From the NCBI GenBank assembly GCA_964539855.1, contig CAZIJR010000034.1:1-5650 (forward strand): a stretch of DNA of 5,650 nt. Reading direction: 5' to 3'. The position numbers and the translations under genes were made by a program. Of the stretch, positions 1-4,855 are shown in pieces. Position 1 is the stretch's first letter. Each line of letters starts with the position of its first letter. Source of the stretch: XYD1-FULL-39-28 sp964539855 (GTDB taxonomy: Bacteria > Patescibacteriota > Minisyncoccia > Minisyncoccales > Staskawiczbacteraceae). The notes beneath the pieces are model-generated. The model had not been told where the DNA came from. It did no database searches and saw only the letters and a program-made list of their open reading frames with translations.

Positions 1-1154
1 ACGTTAATATTATTGGGTTGATTTAAAAAATGTGGCTGTGGCGGAGTAACTAATGCCAAAAGCCAGTTAGAATCTGTAATAGTGGTCAATCCCCCAGTTC
101 CGGGTTTATTTTTGGAAAAACCTTCCATTAGATTACTAAATGTTTTATCTTTAAATGTTACTGAAAATGATTCCCACTTTGAATTATCTATTTGGCTGCT
201 AAAAACTGATGGGTTACCAAAGTGAGGACGCTTTTTTGAAATATCATTCCAAATTTTCCAAGAGTCTTGCAGATCATTTCTGTTTATAGCCGGCGAGCTC
301 TTCATGCTGCCAAAAGTAGAATTTGTGGTCATTGAGCCATTTGTCAAAAAAACTAAATCATTTTTTTTCAAAATAAACTCTTTTTTATCTTTATTTTTTA
401 AATAAACAATTTTTTCTACTTGTTCCTTTTTTCCATTTTCCCCAAATTCTAAAGAAGAAACACGGCTTTCCATCAAAAAATTAACACCGTTCTTTTTTAG
501 CCAATTTGTTATGGGGATAGACACTGAATCGCGCTGACTATACCGCGTATGTAAAATTCCTGTCATAGTATTAACGCGGGAAAGCTCTTGCACAAAGCGT
601 AAGACATAGCGCTTAAATTCTATTGCACTACTCCATGGCTGAAAAGCAAATGTTGTGCACCACATAAACCAAAAATTCGTTTTAAAAAATTCTGGAGAAA
701 AATGATCACTAATTTTTGTATCTTTTAAATAAGATTCAGGAAGCGATAAAATTTTAATCATTTCTGCACTATCATTGATACTCACGCCGAACGCAGAAGA
801 ATCAATAATTTTTCCTTTTTGTACAAGCCTTGCCTTGGCATTAGTTTTTATTTCCTTATTAAAATCAATAAAATCATCCAACAATGTTTTTGACGAGGCC
901 TCGCTTATTGGTATTTTAGAAAACAAATCATACGTGCAATTGTAAACTTCCTTAGAAAACATTCTTCCTCCTCTAGCAATATATCCTTCTTCTGGTGTAC
1001 CAGCGCCATCCAAACTACCGCCAGTTATATTGGATGCCTCAAAAATATATATATTTTTCCCGTCAAACCCGCCGTCTTCTATTAAATAAACCGCCGAAGC
1101 AAGCGATGCTATACCAGCTCCAACTAAATATGCTTTTTGATTTCTTTTCTGCAT
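1..1154 (-). CDS. ohyA: Oleate hydratase (MCRA family), C-terminal part missing at window edge
   Basis: Flavoenzyme that adds water to the cis-9 double bond of oleate and related unsaturated fatty acids, giving 10-hydroxy acids; usually a peripheral membrane or cytosolic protein. I translated 384 residues before the window ends; family members are about 530-590 residues, so roughly the last third is absent. Seen: an N-terminal dinucleotide-binding strand-turn-helix, VGAGIAS at 11-17; an acidic strand end IFEAS at 37-41 followed by GGSLDGAG at 45-52; RGGRM at 61-65; FQPW at 171-174; and RYSQRDS at 204-210, where Tyr205 matches the family's catalytic Tyr. The usual catalytic Glu in RGGREM is Met65 here. 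The ATG at 1154 has no clear Shine-Dalgarno site; an in-frame TTG five codons upstream is a weaker alternative. It lies 28 nt after a GNAT gene, probably in one transcript. The family call is firm; activity is inferred. Confidence 0.93.
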   Translation of the reverse strand, partial: MQKRNQKAYLVGAGIASLASAVYLIEDGGFDGKNIYIFEASNITGGSLDGAGTPEEGYIARGGRMFSKEVYNCTYDLFSKIPISEASSKTLLDDFIDFNKEIKTNAKARLVQKGKIIDSSAFGVSINDSAEMIKILSLPESYLKDTKISDHFSPEFFKTNFWFMWCTTFAFQPWSSAIEFKRYVLRFVQELSRVNTMTGILHTRYSQRDSVSIPITNWLKKNGVNFLMESRVSSLEFGENGKKEQVEKIVYLKNKDKKEFILKKNDLVFLTNGSMTTNSTFGSMKSSPAINRNDLQDSWKIWNDISKKRPHFGNPSVFSSQIDNSKWESFSVTFKDKTFSNLMEGFSKNKPGTGGLTTITDSNWLLALVTPPQPHFLNQPNNIN

Positions 1155-1182
1155 AATCTTATTTTTCAATACACCTGGTATG

Positions 1183-1656
1183 TTAGCCTTTTTTATTTAT
1201 AATTTGTAAAGTTAGGTTGTAATCCTTAAACCCAAGCTTTCTATAAAAATTTATGCCTAGATTGTTTTTCGCAGAAGCTGTCACTGCTATATATTTAATC
1301 TTTTTTTTCTTACACCAGCTTATAAAATCTTTTGCTAATTTTGTTCCTATCCCTTTACTCCTAAATTCATCCAAAACAAACATGTTGTGTAATTCTGCAT
1401 ATTTAGCCTTTTCTCTAGAAAATCTGCCAATAGAAACTCCTCCGCACAAATATCCAACTATTTTACCTTTCCACTCAGCCACCTCTACAAAACTATTTCT
1501 TTCTATAATTTTATCAGTAAAATGTTTTTTTCCTTTGCTATAAGTCCATTTCAAATTAAAACTTTTGTCGTAGTCTTTATGCTCTTTTTTAAACAAAGCA
1601 AAATTCAAGGCTAAAATATCCTTTAGGTCTTTTATACAAGCTTTTCTAATATTCAT
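1183..1656 (-). CDS. GNAT-family N-acetyltransferase
   Basis: Predicted cytosolic acetyl-CoA-dependent N-acetyltransferase of the Gcn5-related fold, 157 residues, normal for a single-domain member. Visible parts: an N-terminal beta strand and helix (NIRKACIKDLKDI, 2-14), a central strand pair with VGYLCGG at 67-73, motif A with the acetyl-CoA pyrophosphate-binding turn RSKGIG at 99-104 (the R/Q-x-x-G-x-G signature) after strand HNMFVLDEF, then strand IAVTASAKN and motif B NNLGINFYRKLGF at 131-143, typical of RimI-like proteins. The substrate cannot be read from the sequence. An AAGG at 1672-1669 is about 12 nt before the ATG, a distant Shine-Dalgarno site beside the base of the preceding hairpin. 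The gene follows that hairpin and sits 28 nt before ohyA, so it probably begins a two-gene unit with it. Confidence 0.9.
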   Translation of the reverse strand: MNIRKACIKDLKDILALNFALFKKEHKDYDKSFNLKWTYSKGKKHFTDKIIERNSFVEVAEWKGKIVGYLCGGVSIGRFSREKAKYAELHNMFVLDEFRSKGIGTKLAKDFISWCKKKKIKYIAVTASAKNNLGINFYRKLGFKDYNLTLQIINKKG

Positions 1657-1672
1657 ATTTTTATATTACCTT

Positions 1673-1700
1673 AAACGGCTCAGATACATCTGAGCCGTTT
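1673..1700 (-). terminator. Perfect 12-bp hairpin between two genes, probable terminator
   Basis: AAACGGCTCAGA (1673-1684) and TCTGAGCCGTTT (1689-1700) pair perfectly around a 4-nt loop. It starts 8 nt after the stop codon of the winged-helix gene and ends 17 nt before the GNAT start. The A/T pairs at the base act like the A- and T-tracts of an intrinsic terminator, but the free T-run after it on the minus strand is poor (TTTAAGG), so read-through is possible. The left arm is shared with the hairpin at 4643-4706. Confidence 0.65.
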
Positions 1701-1707
1701 GTTTACA

Positions 1708-2067
1708 TTACTCATAAAAAACGCTCCTGCCGGTTTTACCTGTTTGCTTTATCTTGTTCTCTGTCTCCAGCTCTTCAGCATACCTGGTAGCTGAAGCCTC
1801 TGACACCCCCAGGCTGTTCCTTATATCTTTGTTACTAACTTTCCCCTTTTCTTTTATCAAATCTAAAATTTTGTTCTTGTATTCTTGTTTTTTAGCTACC
1901 ATTTTGTCTTGATAAAGGGTTATTCCCTCTCCAAAAGAAACACATTCATCTCTTTCCTTTTCAACTGCCTCAACTTCCTTTTTATTCTCTTCTCTTAGTA
2001 AATATAGTCTTACCGCAACCCCAACCAAAACAACAATTATTAAACCAAGTATTACATAATAAACCAT
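1708..2067 (-). CDS. Membrane-anchored winged-helix DNA-binding protein (hypothetical)
   Basis: A 119-residue protein with three visible parts. Residues 3-24 form one strongly hydrophobic transmembrane segment (YYVILGLIIVVLVGVAVRLY). Residues 25-60 are charged and helical, probably a short coiled-coil or linker. Residues 62-118 look like a winged helix-turn-helix: helix YKNKILDLIKEKG, helix VSNKDIRNSLG, recognition helix SEASATRYAEELE, and a basic wing KQTGKTGRSVFYE, reminiscent of MarR/ArsR-type domains. The positively charged residues after the membrane segment predict a cytoplasmic DNA-binding end. The start at 2067 is supported by AAGGA at 2078-2074, 6 nt before the ATG. The gene lies 39 nt after the HEPN-like gene, possibly in the same transcript, and is followed by the hairpin at 1673-1700. 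Targets and partners are unknown; it could be a regulator or a membrane tether for DNA. Confidence 0.85.
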   Translation of the reverse strand: MVYYVILGLIIVVLVGVAVRLYLLREENKKEVEAVEKERDECVSFGEGITLYQDKMVAKKQEYKNKILDLIKEKGKVSNKDIRNSLGVSEASATRYAEELETENKIKQTGKTGRSVFYE

Positions 2068-2073
2068 AGTTTT

Positions 2074-2078
2074 TCCTT
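2074..2078 (-). promoter_or_regulatory. Shine-Dalgarno site of the winged-helix gene
   Basis: AAGGA on the minus strand lies 6 nt before the ATG at 2067. It is the only well-placed Shine-Dalgarno site I find in the window and fixes this start. Confidence 0.7.
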
Positions 2079-2106
2079 ACTAAATTTATTTTATGACGAT
2101 AGAACC

Positions 2107-2811
2107 TTAATCTACTTTAAAAATTGACACATCGTGTTCGTTTAAGAAAGCAAAAAGATAACCGAAGCGGGGAGCAAAAAAATTTCTAAATTCCTTCATT
2201 CCTAATTCATTACGATTTGCCATTTTAATATAATCATTTTTACTTTTAGTAGTAAATTGTTCAATCTTTTTATCTATTTCTGATACCTTTAATTTTAAAC
2301 CCTCCGTATTATTTTTAATTGTCTTAAGTGCTATTGCCCTTGTCAAATCATAATTTCTTACCATTTTTTTATGTGTATGTCGGACTCTTAGGTCATGTGC
2401 TTTTTTTAGGCTTATTGTTATTTGGTCTTTAAGATGACATAATAATCGTTTTGCAACCTCTGGATTACCAATATCATATCTAGGTAAATCATTTTTGAGT
2501 GCCCCAATGATAGTTTTTGCCCTCTCCTCCAAAATATAAAAATCTTGGATATAGGAATGCCAATGGTATTCGATGGCCTCTGCCTCAGAAATTTTTTGTG
2601 AATCAGGGTAAAACTCAGAAAAATAAACGCTGTATTTTTCAATTTTTCTAAGTGCAGAATCTAACTCTGATATCTCTTCAAAATAAAATTTAGCTCTTTC
2701 TTCTTGAAAACCTCTAGGAGTCTCTTCCCCTATCAATATCTCAAAGGGAAAGTTATCTAAAAAATATTTAACTAATATTTGGAATTTTGATTTTTTTTCT
2801 GGAGATTCCAT
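2107..2811 (-). CDS. Hypothetical helical protein with HEPN-like R-x4-H motif
   Basis: I do not recognise this 234-residue protein with certainty. It is predicted mostly alpha-helical, soluble and rich in charged residues, with no signal peptide or membrane segment. The most informative stretch is HDLRVRHTHKKM at 139-150: Arg142-x4-His147 matches the R-x4-6-H signature of HEPN ribonuclease domains, and the preceding helices (EYHWHSYIQDFYILEERAKTII, within 81-102) resemble the long helix pairs of HEPN proteins. HEPN proteins often act as toxins or abortive-infection nucleases; that role here is inference. The start at 2811 is firm at its 5' limit because an in-frame TAA lies three codons upstream; no strong Shine-Dalgarno site is present. 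It sits 166 nt downstream of the restriction endonuclease, on the same strand, and 39 nt before the membrane winged-helix gene. Alternatively it is a non-enzymatic helical protein. Confidence 0.8.
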   Translation of the reverse strand: MESPEKKSKFQILVKYFLDNFPFEILIGEETPRGFQEERAKFYFEEISELDSALRKIEKYSVYFSEFYPDSQKISEAEAIEYHWHSYIQDFYILEERAKTIIGALKNDLPRYDIGNPEVAKRLLCHLKDQITISLKKAHDLRVRHTHKKMVRNYDLTRAIALKTIKNNTEGLKLKVSEIDKKIEQFTTKSKNDYIKMANRNELGMKEFRNFFAPRFGYLFAFLNEHDVSIFKVD

Positions 2812-2977
2812 AACAAATTAAATATTTCTCTCATCTTGGTCACTAAATAAGACACATTGAACTACTAAACTCATTCGACGACGTTAGATTTATTTTTTGG
2901 GATTTGAAACATTTTCCAAGGCCACGCCTTTTTTTCTTAATGCTTCTGCAAACATTAATACTTGTTTGGTCGGTGTA
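2812..2977. other. Intergenic gap between endonuclease and HEPN-like gene
   Basis: This 166-nt gap holds the possible gene remnant (2890-2991) and no clear minus-strand terminator for the R-M operon, so read-through into the HEPN-like gene is possible. I find AT-rich -10-like hexamers (TATTTA) before 2811 but no matching -35 box, so no promoter is claimed. Confidence 0.4.
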
Positions 2978-2991
2978 TTATTTGGTATCTT
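2890..2991 (-). pseudogene. Possible remnant of a decayed gene (open frame, 33 codons)
   Basis: In the gap after the endonuclease, one frame stays open for 33 codons, from just after a stop at its right end to a TAA at 2890-2892. The only ATG in it (2955) would give a 21-residue peptide starting MFAEALRKKGVALEN, with no Shine-Dalgarno site. The preceding codons read KIPNNTPTKQVL. The whole stretch looks like the N-terminus of a normal protein (TPTKQ...FAEALRKKGV, possibly a DUF559/Vsr-like nuclease from memory), and it overlaps the endonuclease's last codons in another frame. It may be a fossil left by insertion of the R-M genes, or chance. Confidence 0.25.
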
Positions 2992-3751
2992 TTATTTTAA
3001 ACTTACCTGACTTAACTAATTTTATACTGTTATAATTTTTAGGATCCGTAAATTCAAATTGCCAGATAGAATAGATGTTCTCACCCTTATTCTTATCAAA
3101 AAACAAAGTGATGACCTTCTTTTTTGTCTGAGATTGCCATTGTCTATACGGATAATAAAGTTGTCTTATTATAATATTAGGAGCATTAAAATTCTTTGCT
3201 TCAATTAAAACAATTTTATTTTTACCTTCATATCCTGCATCTACTTCAGTCTGAACGCTTGAAACCTTTATTAACTGTTTCCCTACATAAAAATCAAAAT
3301 CTGGCGTATATTTTCTACCTCTGATTGTAAGAACCAAGGAGGGATCCTCTGTAAATGTTCTAATTAAACTAGATGCATACGCATAATCTAAATGTTGCAT
3401 TTCAGAATCTCCTACAATAGAAGTGTCTAATGTAAAATCTAATTTTGATGGATATACACTAAATTCTTTTTTTATAATTGGAATATCAATATATCCCTCT
3501 CCCTGAATAATATTATAAAAACCATTTTTAACTGGTAATAAAAATAAACTATTTTTTGTAAAAATGTCTGGCCTGCTTTCCCTGTGTGCCTGTGAACACA
3601 ATATGCGAACTTCCTTCGCTCCAGTTTCTTTAAATTTTTGACATGATTTTTTTATTTGGCTTGCAGATATTTCAAATGGTGATTTATTAAAATCGTGATC
3701 CAATATTTTATAATCACTAAAAATTTTTGACCAAGATTTACTATTTGCCAT
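2978..3751 (-). CDS. Type II restriction endonuclease, PD-(D/E)XK fold
   Basis: Predicted to cut DNA at the site methylated by the neighbouring methyltransferase; cytosolic, Mg2+-dependent by family. It has 257 residues, a usual size. The catalytic core appears at 143-187: RGRKYTPDFDF (Pro150-Asp151), SVQTEVDAGYEG at 165-176, and strand IVLIEAK with Glu184-x-Lys186, the (D/E)-x-K half of the motif. Other striking blocks are EVRILCSQ at 47-54, GEGYIDIP at 84-91 and GDSEMQHLDYAYASSLIRTF at 114-133. From memory this resembles a family annotated as type II restriction enzymes (DUF6997-like); the recognition sequence is not known to me. The ATG at 3751 is 4 nt after the methyltransferase stop with no Shine-Dalgarno site, so translation probably depends on coupling. 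No controller (C) protein gene is present. The product is close to certain as a nuclease of an R-M pair, less so in specificity. Confidence 0.88.
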   Translation of the reverse strand: MANSKSWSKIFSDYKILDHDFNKSPFEISASQIKKSCQKFKETGAKEVRILCSQAHRESRPDIFTKNSLFLLPVKNGFYNIIQGEGYIDIPIIKKEFSVYPSKLDFTLDTSIVGDSEMQHLDYAYASSLIRTFTEDPSLVLTIRGRKYTPDFDFYVGKQLIKVSSVQTEVDAGYEGKNKIVLIEAKNFNAPNIIIRQLYYPYRQWQSQTKKKVITLFFDKNKGENIYSIWQFEFTDPKNYNSIKLVKSGKFKIKDTK

Positions 3752-3755
3752 AATA

Positions 3756-4568
3756 TTATATTTTATTGAGCTTATTTTTTAAATTTTGATCTAACTCTTC
3801 AAATCTTTTTATTGAAACATCTAAAAATTTAGGCTCCGTATCAATTCCAATAAAATTTCGTCCGAAAAGATAAGAAGCCATTCCTGTTGTTGAGCTTCCC
3901 GTAAAAGGATCTAAGACTAGATCTCCCTTATTAGTACTTGCAAGCACAATTCTTTTTAATAAGTCCTCTGGCTTTTGTGTCGGATGTTTCCCAAACTTTT
4001 TTTCAGTAGGTTTTGGAGTTCCTATTGCCCAAACAGAACGCATTTGAAGATTTGGTTTTTTAAGTTGATCCTCTGGCCAGTTTCCATTTTTCATTAAATC
4101 ATAATTAAAAACATGTTTTGCTGTTTTGTCCTTTCTAGCCCAAAGCAAAGTTTCATGGCTAGCGGTAAAAAAACGACAACTTAAGTTCGGTGAAGCATTT
4201 GGTTTAAACCATGCAATATCGTTTAAAATATGAAACTTGTTAACCAACAAGGCAAAACCACATTGATAAATTGAGTGATAAGTTCCGCTAATCCAAATCG
4301 TTCCGCTAGGTTTTAAAACTCTATGACAAGCTTTTATCCATTCAAGATGAAAGTCAAAATCTTTTTTTAATCCATTACTAACGTCCCATTGCCCCTTATC
4401 AACGCTTACTCTTTTACCGGCATGCAAACTGAATCCCCCATTCGAAAGAAAATATGGCGGATCGGCAAAAATCATATCAACAGAATTTTCAGGAAGCTGT
4501 GCCAAAACATCTAAGCAATTTGCTTGATAAAGTTTGAGGTTAGGTTTTTCATAATATGGTTTCTGCAT
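3756..4568 (-). CDS. Type II DNA methyltransferase, beta class (DpnA/HinfI-like, N6-adenine)
   Basis: Transfers a methyl group from S-adenosylmethionine to DNA, protecting host sites from the adjacent endonuclease. Numbered from the ATG at 4568 (270 residues), the target-side motif IV ADPPYFLSNGG comes first (DPPY at 36-39), then GTIWISGTYHSIY (89-101), PNASPNLSCRFFTASHETLLWARK (123-146), KHPTQKP (194-200) and the SAM-binding motif I DPFTGSSTTG (220-229), followed by FIGIDTE. Motif IV before motif I defines the beta class; the DPPY and surrounding blocks closely resemble DpnA, a GATC adenine methyltransferase. Motif I has Ser where FxGSGTT has its last Gly. I chose the ATG because MQKPYYEKPN aligns with a DpnA-type start and because a GTG nine codons upstream (4595) lies inside the promoter at 4580-4608. 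If GTG were used, the protein would be 279 residues. It is the first gene of the operon. Confidence 0.95.
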   Translation of the reverse strand: MQKPYYEKPNLKLYQANCLDVLAQLPENSVDMIFADPPYFLSNGGFSLHAGKRVSVDKGQWDVSNGLKKDFDFHLEWIKACHRVLKPSGTIWISGTYHSIYQCGFALLVNKFHILNDIAWFKPNASPNLSCRFFTASHETLLWARKDKTAKHVFNYDLMKNGNWPEDQLKKPNLQMRSVWAIGTPKPTEKKFGKHPTQKPEDLLKRIVLASTNKGDLVLDPFTGSSTTGMASYLFGRNFIGIDTEPKFLDVSIKRFEELDQNLKNKLNKI

Positions 4569-4579
4569 TGGTTTATTAA

Positions 4580-4608
4580 ATAATACTTCAAACACAAAGA
4601 TTATTCAA
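4580..4608 (-). promoter_or_regulatory. Sigma-70-type promoter of the R-M operon
   Basis: On the minus strand, TTGAAT (4608-4603) and TATTAT (4585-4580) are separated by exactly 17 nt: 4 of 6 and 5 of 6 matches to the -35 and -10 consensus. Transcription would start near 4573, leaving only about 5 nt before the ATG at 4568. This rules against the GTG start at 4595, which lies between the two boxes. Confidence 0.6.
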
Positions 4609-4642
4609 TTTTATTACCAAACCAACATGTTTTCAATACCAA

Positions 4643-4706
4643 AAACGGCTCAGATGTCCCGACACAGTCGAGGATTCTCGATAGAATCGGAACACCAGAG
4701 CCGTTT
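4643..4706 (-). terminator. Long imperfect hairpin with T-tract, probable terminator
   Basis: Three nested helices: AAACGGCTC (4643-4651) with GAGCCGTTT (4698-4706); TGTCCCGA (4655-4662) with TCGGAACA (4687-4694), one mismatch; and TCGAG (4668-4672) with CTCGA (4677-4681) around GATT. Read on the minus strand it ends in TTTTT (from 4645 leftwards, T-tract 4645-4641), so it suits termination of the DUF218-tRNA transcript just before the R-M promoter. The outer arm repeats that of the hairpin at 1673-1700; the inner part looks like an insertion into the loop of the same element. Confidence 0.7.
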
Positions 4707-4724
4707 AAAATACTTTTATTGCAT

Positions 4725-4744
4725 CTCCGCACTGTGGTGCGGAG
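4725..4744 (-). other. Perfect 8-bp hairpin downstream of tRNA-Gln
   Basis: CTCCGCAC (4725-4732) pairs with GTGCGGAG (4737-4744) around a 4-nt loop. It follows the tRNA on the minus strand and could be part of the terminator or a stop signal for 3' exonucleases during tRNA maturation. No T-tract follows closely, so it is not a classic terminator. Confidence 0.5.
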
Positions 4745-4754
4745 TAAGTGTTGC

Positions 4755-4769
4755 GGTTACTTCGTAACC
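4755..4769 (-). other. Perfect 6-bp hairpin in the tRNA 3' trailer
   Basis: GGTTAC (4755-4760) pairs with GTAACC (4764-4769) around a 3-nt loop, beginning 10 nt after the tRNA's last base on the minus strand. Its likely role is RNA processing or stability of the tRNA precursor; this is inference. Confidence 0.4.
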
Positions 4770-4779
4770 TCCACCTTAG

Positions 4780-4850
4780 CTGCCGGGCTAGGACTCGAAC
4801 CTAGATAGGCGCCTCCAGAGGGCGCAGTCCTACCATTAGACGACCCGGCA
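4780..4850 (-). tRNA. tRNA-Gln (anticodon CTG)
   Basis: A complete 71-nt cloverleaf on the minus strand. The acceptor stem is TGCCGGG with CCCGGCA, 7 pairs, starting with the U1-A72 pair typical of bacterial tRNA-Gln. The D arm is GTC...GAC with loop containing AATGGTAG. The anticodon stem is GCGCC/GGCGC with loop CTCTGGA, so bases 34-36 are CTG, reading CAG codons. The T arm is CTAGG, TTCGAGT, CCTAG. The discriminator base is G (4780). CCA is not encoded: the next bases are CTA, so a CCA-adding enzyme is needed. The 5' end is 5 nt after the stop codon of the DUF218 gene, so it is probably cut from a shared transcript. Confidence 0.95.
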
Positions 4851-4855
4851 ATAAT

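Noticed and set aside
1041..1058. Perfect 18-base AT palindrome
   Set aside because: It lies inside ohyA and encodes the conserved KNIYIF strand, so coding constraint and AT bias explain it.
1253..1543. Open frame of 96 codons on the plus strand
   Set aside because: It lies antisense to the well-supported GNAT gene, its product is low-complexity and resembles nothing, and no other plus-strand gene is present.
2418..2642. Open frame of 74 codons on the minus strand
   Set aside because: Lies in another frame inside the HEPN-like gene, with no translation signal or recognisable product.
2918..2937. Plus-strand terminator-like AAGGC-CAC-GCCTT followed by seven T
   Set aside because: The stem is only 5 bp, no plus-strand gene precedes it, and the T-run is explained by Lys codons in the minus-strand open frame at 2890-2991.
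4569..4595. GTG at 4595 as methyltransferase start
   Set aside because: It sits between the -35 and -10 boxes, lacks a Shine-Dalgarno site, and the ATG at 4568 fits the family N-terminus better; still possible if another promoter exists.
4624..4631. AACATGTT palindrome upstream of the R-M promoter, considered as an operator
   Set aside because: Single short dyad with no second copy or controller gene; expected by chance in AT-rich DNA.
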